NCBI GenBank assembly: GCA_021292105.1
Contig: CM037868.1
Span: 22,925,845 to 22,989,844 of the forward strand
Length of the DNA stretch: 64,000 nucleotides
From: Anadara kagoshimensis
Taxonomy: Eukaryota; Mollusca; Bivalvia; Arcoida; Arcidae
Direction of reading: 5' to 3'
A program made the translations under genes and the position numbers. How positions within the stretch are numbered: the first letter of the stretch is position 1; each line of letters starts with the position of its first letter. The notes below the pieces were generated by a model. That model was given only the letters and a program-made list of their open reading frames with translations, was not told the origin of the DNA and ran no database searches. Below are positions 36,340 to 47,792 of the stretch, piece after piece.

Positions 36340-37025
36340 CTGTGGCGAATATAGAAATAATAGAATGCATAATGAAATGTACTTTTTTGGCATGTACAAA
36401 ATACAAAAACCAAAAGAACGTTTCTAGATAAAATACCAATTTTTACTCATCTTTAGTATTATCATTAATGATCTACTGACGGCGTATGAACAAATATTAG
36501 GCTAAAATAAGACTTAAACGATAATCTTCAGATGTTCATTGAAATAACATTAAGGCCGCCATTACTTACGTACACTGACAGCAGTCTGAATTGTTTGACT
36601 TAAAACTGACAGTTAATCATCAAACAAGACGATAAAACAATACGTTTAATTAATGTATAATATTTCTAACATTTATTGTTTAATGTTTAATGTACTGAAA
36701 TTAATTAGGATAAAAGTCATATAACACAATGACAAAACAGAAATAATCACCATTATGTCAGGAATACTTGTTGACAAAATCAATGGTGGTGGAAATTAAT
36801 TTTTTGTTTTGATTTGATCTTTGTAGATGCATATCATTGATAGTTTTAGCTAGTCCTGATATCCTATTATCTGCAACACATCTTTAATATTTGTTGGCAT
36901 AAATGTCAACAACATTGTGTATTCTTATAGTTTTAAGGCGCTTTAGTTTTGGTTTTCTAAGTAATGACAAAATAATATGTTTAAACATATTGTTTTCAAC
37001 TTATTACAATAAAACAAGTCCATAC

Positions 37026-37196
37026 CTTCTATTTTTTGTTTAATCAATTCAAACTTGTTATCAAATCTTTCAATCTTCGTGCACGTATAGATACTTCGTT
37101 TAGCATCAGAACTGTTTGACCTCTCCTGTGATTTTATCGAACGTGTAAAGGCAAAAAAATATTCGTCATCAACGTCATAGTTATGAATGTTAGTTC
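37026..37196 (-). CDS. Unrecognised gene on minus, exon
   Basis: Acceptor TTGAACATTTCAG, donor GAAG|GTATGG, 171 nt, phase 1 at both ends. Encodes TNIHNYDVDDEYFFAFTRSI, then KRSIYTCTKIERFDNKFELI. It joins exon 36170-36339 in frame, which supports both. Its own entry phase shows that an earlier exon exists. Confidence 0.65.
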
Positions 37197-37794
37197 CTGA
37201 AATGTTCAATAGAAGTCAATAGAAGTTTTTATTATATAGCCACATATGCTTTGCATAGAAATTAAACTTTAAATCCCGAGGTGTTAGCGTGCAATATACG
37301 GATATTTGCACGCTAACTTTGTTCCAGTTCGATGTTTCCCGAATCAATTTTCTCATATTGTACGCCTTGTCACATTACGCTGACGTTTATGACGTCATAC
37401 TATTGTTGTCGACGTCATCGCTGTGTTGTTTGTCATATTACACTAGTTCTTACATTCATTTACAAGACCTAGCGCAATATTTATGTATTGTACAACAAAA
37501 TGGCATTTTACATAAAATACTTGAGGGAAGTAAACGAAATTTATTTTGCTATGTAATAAAAGAGTTATTGAGCTGATAATATGAAATATTGTCCCTCGCA
37601 AGCTGGTGCAAATGTCCAGTCAACTCGGGACAATATTTCACAATATTAGTTCAATTACCCTTTACAACAGTATGCTAACTGAATATAAAACATTTATTGC
37701 AAACTAACGGCTTTTAAATCAAACAGAAACACACTAACAATTTAAACACTTTATCTATGTCACACATAATGTTAAATACAGCAGCCAAAGTTTT

Positions 37795-37834
37795 TGTTAT
37801 CAAAACAAAACATACCGATTTATGTGCAAACCAA

Positions 37835-37882
<48 letters not shown>

Positions 37883-38000
37883 AACCCATTGAAGTTAGCA
37901 AATAAGGTAAAACTCGTAAACTTCAACGAAGGGAGCGAGTCCGTGCGGATTCGAAGGGTACGAACTTCCTGTTTAGTAATTTACCCCTTCCACCCACGTG
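37795..38000 (-). mobile_element. PLE 3' tail with long poly(A) insert, reverse
   Basis: AACATACCGATTTATGTGC, poly(A) at 37842-37876, then AACTTCAACGAAGGGAGCGA and TACGAACTTCCTGTTTAG. Diverged. Confidence 0.55.
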
Positions 38001-38869
38001 TGTAAACAACTTTGGGAATGTAAGGAATAAAACACTTTTATTTTTCATTTTACGAAAAATACTATTTTAACCTCATGTGATGGTTTACAAGAATTATATT
38101 AAAAATGTTTCTAAAGTTGGTATTCATTAAAGAACACATAATTAGAGATTTATGATAATTAAAAAGAAGGTTCTTAAAGTGTTTGTTTAAGCAGAACCAT
38201 GCGCAATAACTGACTGTTTATAGTACTGTAGATAACAATCTAGTCGCGTGTTATCTGATCTAAAACACTCTACTTGCATTTTAATACTGTCAATGTCCTC
38301 TTAGCCTGCAAGATAGCAGCTTCGAATTAGGCAGACATTGCGACCTCTTCCATCGCAAATTTCTTTCTATCTTCTTCTAACATTTAAGAACATGTGTGGT
38401 TCATCAATTAAGTGCTTTTTGTTTTTATAGATTACTCAAAATTACATATCGGAGCAGGGAAGATGCATATTTAAATTTAGAGGTGTTTATAAGAACCGAA
38501 TCAACAAACTCAATTGCGATATTGGCACACGATTCCTTATCTATACATGTAGTTGCTTTTTCTTATGTTTTTTTTCGCTCATACAGAGAAGCGGATTTTT
38601 AGCTCTACAATGAATCTCTTCGAGAAATTATACCATATATCTTTGCATTGGGTATTACTAATTGCTCTTGTTGGCTTTCAGCACATTTGACGGATATGCT
38701 TATGTTAAAAACAAATGATACAGATGTTTATGAAAAATTTCTGAAATGCATTTTTACTGTAATACACAGATACCATTCTCTGCTATTGCAATAGATCATT
38801 TTCATGAAAAGAATAACGCAATTGTCAATGGGGATTGGGGAACTGTTGAACCGTAGATCATTCAACACT

Positions 38870-39900
38870 GCGAAAATAAATGGTTGCAGGTCCTGATATT
38901 TGTAGAATAGCTAATAGAGATCTAGGAGTTGAGCATTATAAGCAGAACAAATCTTATAAAGTCCGCATTTTAAAAAATATTGACAAGATGAGCATTTAAA
39001 TCAGCCTGGAAATTCATTCGAAGAGGATTTAAAACATTTGATTTCTCTGGTAACTAAAGAATTACAGATCCTAAAGTACATGAACTATTGGTAAGATACG
39101 TTTGAAGCATTTATAAAGAGATTGCAGTCTCTATCAGAGGAATAATCCTTTTACAAGCCTACCAAGAAATATAAACTTCCTCTTTTTACTACTAGTCACC
39201 GACATCTCAGTCATCGTCCAGCCAAACAAAATTTACCTCTGTTAAAGGTAATTGCTAGTTTATTCTCGTCTTTTTATATAATATTAACATAAACAATGTG
39301 ATTTAAATGAATTGTTCATGCATAAGAATCAAATCAGTACGTCGTCGCTATCCGAGAAAAGAATATGAACTGGTTTCAAATCGAAGTTAATGTGTATTTG
39401 AAAGACGCATTACTAGGCAATATGACGAACATCAGACTGACGTTATAATTATTAGTGGATCAGCTCTAGAAATCCAAGATATTCTGGATGTTCCAAAACA
39501 TTTGATAAATATGCATTCAAGGTGATGATACCTTCAATTTTGAACAGAACTGCGATAATATTTTATGTTTATGTGGATGAAAGTCATAAAGCTCAAACAA
39601 TGTTAAAAAGATGTACTGGAGTTTGGCGAAGAGTGTTGGAATAGTCTTCTCAGGGTTGACGAAAAAAACTGTTTCTTAGACAGAAGACACAAATTTTGGT
39701 CTTGCAACATGTAATGGTGATGTTCTTAGCAACCAATATATAGACAAGACAAACATAGCTCCTTATTGACAAGAAGCTGACACTGGGATATTCCTCCTTG
39801 TAAAACATGTGGATAAAAGTAATTTGAAGAATGTAATTGTAAGCAATTATGAAATAGATGTTGTTCTTATAGGAGTAGTGGTATTTGAAGGGGGGGTACA
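38870..39900 (+). pseudogene. Decayed coding fossil of a multicopy invertebrate family with an EEAD-type motif
   Basis: Scattered frames resemble a protein family common in mollusc and cnidarian genomes. Pieces in order are a FEEDLKHLISL-like block (about 39015-39050), a GSAL..DI block (about 39460), KCTGVWRRV (about 39615), and ADT followed by HVDKSNLKNVIV (about 39780-39840). In intact relatives the last part reads like a PIN/FEN-type nuclease core, and the family probably travels with mobile DNA. This copy is heavily broken; identification is from memory of the family and so moderate. Confidence 0.45.
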
Positions 39901-40269
39901 AGACTCTCAATTCCTACCGGTATATATCAGACAAAACTTCATAAAAAATTTAAAATTTAATGTTTTCCAATACTTTTTAAAAAAAATAATTTTTATATTG
40001 AAATCAGAATAATGGAATAAACAAAAAAAGCAATATTTTAGAAAAATATTGACGAAAATAAAACTACACTTTTATTAATGAGATGTAACCTCAACGTCAC
40101 ACCTTTTTTATTTATTATGTATATCCTAGAAAATAGTGCATTTTATTAATGTGATTATCTATAACTACTTTATAACAACTATCGTAGAAATATTGTAAGC
40201 CTTATACATCAGGGATTTTGTTGTTTATTATAACAATATATTTTTTTGAAAAATTGAGTAAAATCACGT

Positions 40270-41070
40270 GTACTAATTTTTCAAATATTTTATTAAAATA
40301 TAAAAGTCTTAAAACTAGCCACATGATCACATCTTATATTGAAAAGTACTGATATAAATGATATAGGATATGAGTTTATACCCTCTGTGGCTTAATGCAT
40401 AAGGATGTAGATTTATGAAAGAATGATGTCAAGGGATCCAAGGGTGTGAATTTCTGTCCCTTTAAGGGTAAAATAGGTTCAGTAGATTCATAATAAATGA
40501 TGCCTACTAATGTGTTTTTATTTACTTGTGATTTCAGGGTTAATAACAAAAACTTAAAATTATTTGTAAACCAAAAAAATAACAATAATGATAAATAAAT
40601 AGATAAATAAATAAATAAATAAATATTTGAATAAATAAATATATGTATAAATAAATTTATTAAAAAATAAAAAATAATTGAATTTATAAAAAATAAAAAA
40701 TAATTGAATTTACAAAGAGAGATTTTTTTTAAATAAAAATAAACAAAATGAATATAAATTTTAAAAAAGCCAGAGTAAGTTTAATTAAAAATTGATAATT
40801 ATTTTCAACATCATATTTATATAATTTTAAATTTTAAAAATCTTGAAATTTGTTTGCTGTTTTTCTTTGTAAAACAAATCCTTAAAGATCCTTAAAGACG
40901 CATTACAGATCTTTGAAATTTCAGTTTAATTAGGATTTTTAATGACACGTTTAAAAGACAGGGTCATTAAAGACACCATTTAGGACCTTTAAGGCCCCAA
41001 ATATATCCTTAATCTCCTTTTAATAAAGATTTATGAAGAGTATCCTTAAAGGTGACTTTACTTCTTAAAA
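40270..41070 (-). mobile_element. CACTA-like family fragment with tRNA-like module
   Basis: Starts with ACTAGCCACATGATCACATC, matching copy R near 55620. The tRNA-Arg-like module follows at 40380-40468, then AAAT-rich sequence and a CTTTAAGG/CCTTAAAG array (40870-41065) resembling copy 3 rather than R. No clear terminus. Confidence 0.55.
40380..40468 (+). other. tRNA-Arg-like module, decayed, in fragment 40270-41070
   Basis: CCCTCTGTGGCTTAATGCAT followed by AAGGATGTAGATT, as in copies L and R. The B box has decayed to GTGTGAATTTC. Confidence 0.55.
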
Positions 41071-41400
41071 CATTTACTGAAAAAATCAATAAAACACGTT
41101 CTATAAAAAAGAAGGAATTGTGTGCAGTAAATAGTTTGATAAGCTATGAAATGATATGTGGACATTCTCTTATTGGAAACAATTTCTACCATAACCAATT
41201 GATTCTAAATCAAATTCCATATTATATCAGTTTTAATTTTACAGCAAATATATTTTGAGCCAAAAGCAGGTGCATAGACAATAAAAGCTGGCAATATATA
41301 AACTTGTCAATTTTACCATATAGCTTGAAATGTAGCCTTCTGTGTATAGTATGTTCTTTTGCAAAATACATCAAGACAAAATGTAAAAAGGTGAACTTAC

Positions 41401-41946
41401 CGCAAAATGACATTTTTCAACGTAATGACGCTTAACAAAAACTGTAAATAAAATATTTTAAATAAGTATTTTAAGATTTCTCAAGTGTTAACGATATATA
41501 ACTACATATGTTAAGTGTGCCAGGGTTAAACTTAAATCTTTATTTTGAATTTATAACACTTTAATCATTCATAAGCGGTTAACAGGTAAAAAGTACCATA
41601 AAAAAATTGAAACATAATTACCAAAACATACAATAAGTTGGTTATGGCGATGTTTATAAATTCACAAATATTTGAACTCGCACGTGATAAATATATTTCA
41701 CCTTTAACTTGAAATGGTTACCTAAAACATAGATAACCTATTTTACGTTTGCGGGAAAAATGTCATTCTCCCAATTTCTTTAATTACAAAACTATAGTTT
41801 TTTCAATAAAAAATAAATAAAATTGTACGATAAACGCAATTATGAGTTCCATTACCAAAGGTTTTACGTAGTTTTTATTTATTTTTTTTTATTTTAAATA
41901 TACAAATACTTACCTCTCTACAATCAAATTTGCGTGATACCTTCAT
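41401..41946 (-). CDS. Candidate first exons of the minus-strand gene (tentative)
   Basis: Two segments with good splice signals: 41914-41946 (ATG to GAGAG|GTAAGT, MKVSRKFDCRE) and 41401-41441 (acceptor TTTACAG, donor GCG|GTAAGT, reading FLLSVITLKNVIL in phase). The second leaves in phase 2, while exon 37026-37196 needs phase 1, so a further exon is missing. They could equally be a separate gene or chance. Confidence 0.25.
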
Positions 41947-42084
41947 TAGACTTTGATCAAAACGTGACCGATTGATCATGTGATTCGTTCGATATAACAT
42001 AGATACAACAGGGATTGAAAACAATTTTTGTATGATTTTGACAGAAATGACATGGCAGTTGGTGAGTATATTTTATGGATTTTG

Positions 42085-42270
42085 TGGCGTAACAGTGTTT
42101 TCATTGATAAAAAGGAATTGAAGAGATTAAAATAAAGGCTTGAGAGACCTTAAAGCCTTCTTTAATTTGCTGAAAGTGGAACTATAAGCTTGGCCTAAAT
42201 GAAGTTTTTTGGCATTGAAAATATAAGCTGTCGTTGAGCATCTTTAAGCCTCCTTTGAACTTTTTTAACT
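42085..42270. repeat. Degenerate subterminal array of the CACTA-like family
   Basis: CTTAAAGCCTTCTTTAA, CTATAAGCTTGGC, TTTTGGCATTGAAAATATAAGC and CTTTAAGCCTCC. The GGCA..AAAATATAAGC motif recurs in the arrays of copies L and R. Confidence 0.45.
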
Positions 42271-42819
42271 GTTTCGATTATTACACGTATTGCTTTGTTC
42301 TATGTTTCGCTGGATGTTGCTCGAAACAAGTTTTTCAGTATAAATGAACAGTCTGTCCAAAAGGTATAGATTGTATTTATGTCATATATTTGGTATTACC
42401 ATTGCCGCTGTGACTAAAAACAGAACCTAAGTCTTGACAAAATTTTGACAATATTCACATTCATCAACATTTTCCCTATACTTGATATACAAAAGACGAT
42501 GGCTGTTATAGCATTATAAACGCAACAGAGCGTCCCGTGATTATACACCGCGCATAAATACATTGAACATCTATACACAACGTCAGTACACAAACAACTG
42601 ACAGCTGTGCATTGCACTATTTTTAGAATGTAAACAATTCTACAGACTCGCGTTCAATTGAGATTTTTTTTTTAAAATAATACTAATTTAATTTCTTAAA
42701 AAATGACATTTTATTATTAAAAATACTTTAAACATATGCTTTGAAAGCGAAATTAAAATTCAGTGAAAATATTACAATTACGTCTACAAACAAAACATAC
42801 AGTCTCACAGTCTGTAAAG

Positions 42820-43172
42820 ATGGAAGACACCAGTGATTCCGATATTGAAAATCCAAGCAATTTTACAATTATTCTTCCATGGAATTGGACTTTTTGTCGT
42901 CAGAAGAAGAGTGGCTTATGGATTTTGAACCTAGAAACCAGCAATGGAAACGTCTCTTTAAATCTAAATCCAGAAATTCCAGAAACCAAGGTGTCGGATT
43001 TTGGAGGCCATCCCGGTTCTAGATATGCCAGTTATGCAGATTCCAAGATTCCAAAAAACATCTGTAGAAGAAAGGGAATAATATTTCAAGCTAGACAAGC
43101 CGACTCCACAAAAAGAAATACCACTTGGGTTGTGAATACATTCCAAGGTTAGATTATAAATAAATAAATGAA

Positions 43173-43239
<67 letters not shown>

Positions 43240-44655
43240 ATGAATAAATAAAATATCTCGTGCAATTGAAAAAATAGACGAGTAAAAAATAATAAACTTA
43301 ATAGATTAATAAATAAAATGATGTGTAAAATTGTCCGTGTAAAAAGATTTTATCGCTTTTGTTTATAGGAAAAGCTTATTAAAATATAATAATAATAATG
43401 ATATTAAATTTTTAATAAAAATACAAAATTAAAAAAAATATATTTTAAATTTCAGAATGGAAAAAAATTTATGGCTGTGATGCAAACATGTCGGGAATTT
43501 CTGTTGAGAAACTAGCATAAAAGTTAGAAGAATTTATGCAGAAGCTAGACTAAAGCCAAAAAAGAATCAACAAACTGGGCCTTCTGATGAAATTTAGACC
43601 AGAAACAGTCTTATAAATTTGAGAGCTGCAATAAATAGAGATTTAAGTGACATGCATAGAAATATTGACAATGTGAATGGCTGGCATTTAGAAATACTAA
43701 TGGGTATTAGATGGGCTACATAAAACTAAATTACAAGATGGTTTAGAAAAACCAATTAATCACATAAAAAAATTAAAAAAAAACTGTCCTTAAAAAATCC
43801 ACAATTACTTCCTCGATGCTCCTCGTAATCCAATTGTTTTACGTCACTGTGTTTGGTTCTATTTATTTGTAAATTTTGTTACATGGGGCCTTGAAATACA
43901 CCATCAGTTGCTACTCGATTCTGTTGAATTCCACAGTGATGAGTCCGGCGAGTATGTCACAATGAAACGGGACACAAAATCTAAAACTACTCAGGGTGGC
44001 CTCGATACATTTTACAAAAATTTCAGCACTGAAAAGACACTTGCTCAGTAAAATGCTCCAACTTATGATCAGCAAAACAGGTAAAAATGCAAAATTTCTG
44101 TTTAATCAGTTTAATCACAAAGATGCAGTTAAATTCCCATCTGACGATGCCTGGTAGTCCACAAAGCATCTTGCAAAGAGTACATTTACTAGATTTATGT
44201 CTGAAATATGCCACGCAGCACGTATTGAATCCAAGTACACTGCACATTGTCTCCGTGCAACTTCTGTGAAACATCTCAGCAACATGTTATTCGAAGCCCA
44301 ACACATAATGTAAATGCCAAACCATAGATCTGAATCTTTCCTAAGATCATACAATACTGAGCTTTGAACTGAACAGAAAAAATCTTTAAGTTGCGCATTA
44401 CTTAGTCTGACAAATACCACGACTGCACTGGTTCCACGTGTGAATTCAAATCCAACTGAAATGAAATCTGCTGTGAGGTCGAATTTATCCAGTATGTCAT
44501 ATATTCGAATTCCCAATGCACAAGACAAGGAAAACAGTATCGTTAGTAATGTCTTTAACCAAAGAACATTTAACTCACAAACGTTACAAAACTTCACACC
44601 TAATTATTTTGCACATTCCTCCTTTCATTCCTGTAGGTTTAACTTTCATTCATAA
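42820..44655 (+). pseudogene. DUF3504 / Crypton-type tyrosine recombinase-like gene, decayed
   Basis: First exon 42820-43147 starts at AAG-ATG-G (MEDTSDSDIENPSNF) and ends CAAG|GTTAG. The next begins at 43456 after TTTCAG and joins in frame as NTFQEWKKIYGCDANM. Downstream blocks fit the KIAA1958/ZMYM/Crypton C-terminal domain: ESGEYVTMKRDTK with KTTQGGLDTF (about 43940-44010), then AHCLRATS at 44240-44265 (the HxxR catalytic motif), and HRSESFLRSYN near 44325-44355, which keeps the His and the nucleophilic Tyr. Several frameshifts and stops separate these blocks. The intron holds a long (AAAT)n. Role: site-specific recombinase of a Crypton transposon or a host gene derived from one; this copy looks dead. 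Confidence 0.65.
43152..43250. repeat. (AAAT)n microsatellite
   Basis: About 95 bp of AAAT repeats in the intron of the recombinase-like pseudogene. Confidence 0.95.
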
Positions 44656-45234
44656 AATGGCGCGGTGGGAAATCACCGCTTTACACTTCCTAAACAACTA
44701 TGCTATAAGTGTATACGATATTTTGACTTTTGTCGATAGAATTTTACTGTATTTTTATCAGTATGATTTTATTATCATTATTGTTTAAAAATAAAGTCGG
44801 ATAATTAAAATTTTGAGGATTGTTGTTTGTCTATTAAACGAGCTATTTTATTAAGCTGTTCTTTTTATTGCACTCACGAGTCGTATAAGGATTAAATTTT
44901 AATTACAAACAGGTACCGCTATTGGCCGTAAACAACCCCGGGTGCCGAAAAATGTAAATATAAGTATTGAACGCTTGATTGATGGTTGTTATTGTGTTAA
45001 TAACTACCATCAGAGTTCCAGGCAAACTGAATAATGCGCAATGTTAAACTCAAAGGACCTCTGAGTACTAAACCGAGATCCAGATATTTCGGAAATCCTC
45101 AAAGACATACAAAGTATGATGTAGTACCAGCTTATAAGTCTTCAGCAAAAATATTCTCGTTTGTAAGGTATTTTACCTTGAATTTTTAAATAAGGCGCTA
45201 AGTATAGATAGTGTATTGGAGAAATAAACAAGAA

Positions 45235-45520
45235 ACAAGCTTATCGATGTCCGAATCACAATTCAGAAGCAACGTGAACGTGTTGAAACTGAAAAGTTTT
45301 GTAAAACACGTGAACTATCACCAGGAAGGTAGGTTGTGGAAACGTAAGTGCCTCCTGGTTAGCTAGCTACAACCGCACCGTGTTTAATTAAAATTGTGTT
45401 TAAAAACATGGAACTATGCGACGTCAAATATATCCAGGGCAATCCTGAACACAGAGGCAAGTAACTTACCAACAATACTGGGATGACGGTCTAAAATTGT
45501 GGTGACAAATGATAAGAAAC
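45235..45520 (-). mobile_element. PLE 3' tail, reverse
   Basis: CTTATCGATGTCCGAATCAC, GTTAGCTAGCTACAACCGCA, ATATATCCAGGGCAATCCTG, then CCAACAATACTGGGATGACG. Reaches the end of the RT frame. Confidence 0.75.
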
Positions 45521-46084
45521 CTACATGTACCTACATTAAAACTTATTTCACCAAAGATTATAAGAATCCATTTTAAGTATCATTGTAGGATAGAGAAATC
45601 TCATCCGATGGGTTGAACGTTTCAGTTAGAGACTAGGCTTACTGAGTCTCTGAGCAGAAATATTCAATCCCAAGGGTTTTGTAAACACCCTTTGATATAT
45701 TTCTGGAGTTATTTATTCTTAACATAACGGGATAGTTGAATAAATAGTAAATACATGGTCATTGACGGTGAATAAAGGTCGTATTTGGTGAGGGTGAGAA
45801 AACGTGTAGAAAGCGAGGATCTCGCTCCTGCAACAGATACAGCCTAAAATTATAATTGTAACTGCGTGTTATCCATCTGTTTGACTTGTTTGTTTACACT
45901 CCAAGCGCAAGGATACAAAAGTTTACGTGACGTCACGCTACCCCATCACACCCGTACTTGTCATTTTCGCTCAGTCCGACGTTCAAGCACATGTAGTTCT
46001 CAATTATTGAATCAAATAAATTATGAAGGATTTTAAAACTCCCTATTTCAACAATCCTCTTTGTTTTAAATTATAGTTGTGTGG

Positions 46085-46627
46085 AAAGGCGAACAACCGT
46101 GTCTTAGGCCAAGTTAAGTAGTATGTCAGTTTGAATCAAAATTGTGTAGTCTTGTGTAGCGGCATTAAGTTCAAAATTGGTGGAGAAAGTTCTGAAGAAA
46201 GAACCAACAGTCAGCAAGCAAGTTTTCTCGTACAAGGATTTTCCCGAAAGAATTGAGAAAAAAAATTAAGATTTTGCTAGTTATGTTGATTGTGGTTGCT
46301 TATGTTTCATTTCATTTTTGATATATGCAGTTGGGTTCTAATAAATAAAAAAGGTAGGCTTTTGAAATTTTGTTTTGTTTATGCAATGAGAACAGATGAA
46401 AATTGGGAGCAGCGACATAAATATAATACTGTATAAATTATTGCTGACTAAAAAATATAATAATTATTCTTTGCGCGACCGAAAACGAAATTGTAAAAAT
46501 GTTATTGATTTTATTTGATTAAACAATATTTAACAAAGGTATCATGATCATAGACCTCTCTTACGATTATAAAATCATGCAATATTGACAATTTTATAGT
46601 TTGTGGAAACAGTTCTGATAAACATAA

Positions 46628-46658
<31 letters not shown>

Positions 46659-46682
46659 ACTCTCTCTCTAACTCTCAATCTC

Positions 46683-46740
<58 letters not shown>

Positions 46741-47792
46741 AACACAGCTTAATCTGGAAATACTGGATCGAGAAATCTTTACATAGAGACGATATTGCAG
46801 AGTGATCTAGCAGTTTTATCTAATGAAATTATGGTTTAATTGTTAATAAATCAATTAATTATGAATGCACATTTCTGAATCCCAAAGTCAAGAATTATTA
46901 GATAATTGTAGTTTGAAAACTGATGAGAGTTATTCTTAGATGCATTAATCTTCGTCCCGCTCCCTCTCTCTCTTCCTCGTATTTCAGATATTTGTTAAAG
47001 TATTTATTCATTTATGTATTTATTTATTTATACACGAATAATAATTGATAAAAAGTATTTAATAATCTCTAACATTACCACCTATATAGATTACATCAAA
47101 AGATTTAAATCAATGTAGGTGATTAAAGTGATTTACATGCGCAGGTAAACTTTTCTGGCGGGAAATACTATCGCCTGTTGTAAATGGGTGTGAATTTGCT
47201 TTTTGAAATATTAAAAAGTAACCAAAAAAAATGTTCTACATGCAATCAATTAAGAGCCGGAAAAAAGTATGTGGCGCAGGTCAGAGATTATAAATAATAT
47301 TTAATAATAATAAATAAATTAATTAATTAATAATTTTGAAAACTAGCAATCATGAAATTTTATTACCGGTCATTCAATTTTAATCGGTTGTTTTTCCAAT
47401 AATTTTTCTGTCATATATACAAACTGAACAAATAAATAAATAATAATTGTACATCATTAGCCGATTCAGGGTGGTTGAAAATACTGCATTAAATATACAT
47501 ACGTTCAATATCATAAGACTATGATCTTTTAAGCGGCTTTAACGAGTCTCTAAGAATGGCTTTTAAGAGTATTTAAAGACTCCTTCAAATATTCTCAAAA
47601 TTTCAGTTCCATTAGGGATCTTCAATGTATATTTTAAAATGTCTTTTTAAAAGTCTAACTGAGAATTTAAAGATCTTTAAAGATGATGATGCTTAAAGGG
47701 GGCCTTAATAGGCCTTTTAGGATCTTTAAGGAAATGTTTAAGTATCTTTAAGAATTCCATAAAATGTCTTTAAGGAGGGAGTTAGTCTTGTG
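46085..47792 (+). mobile_element. CACTA-like family, copy 3, 5'-truncated, variant end
   Basis: Follows the interior of copy L: AAAGAACCAACAGTCAGCAA (compare 20195), the TACGATTATAAAATCATGCA block, (CT)n, the ACATAGAGACGATA block, and a unit with CATATATACAAACTGAA. It ends GAGGGAGTTAGTCTTGTG, so the terminus is CACAAGAC on minus. Its subterminal array (47545-47780) uses CTTTAAGG/TCTTTAAAG units instead of CTATAAGCC. The left half is missing. Confidence 0.65.
46630..46740. repeat. (CT)n microsatellite, interrupted
   Basis: About 110 bp of CT repeats with a few interruptions, inside CACTA-like copy 3. Confidence 0.95.

Noticed and set aside
36555-36590. 16-nt microexon between exons 37026-37196 and 36170-36339
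   Set aside because: The two flanking exons already join in phase without it, and including it changes the frame.
46511-46741. Arginine/glutamate-rich protein on minus
   Set aside because: It is the translation of a (CT)n microsatellite.
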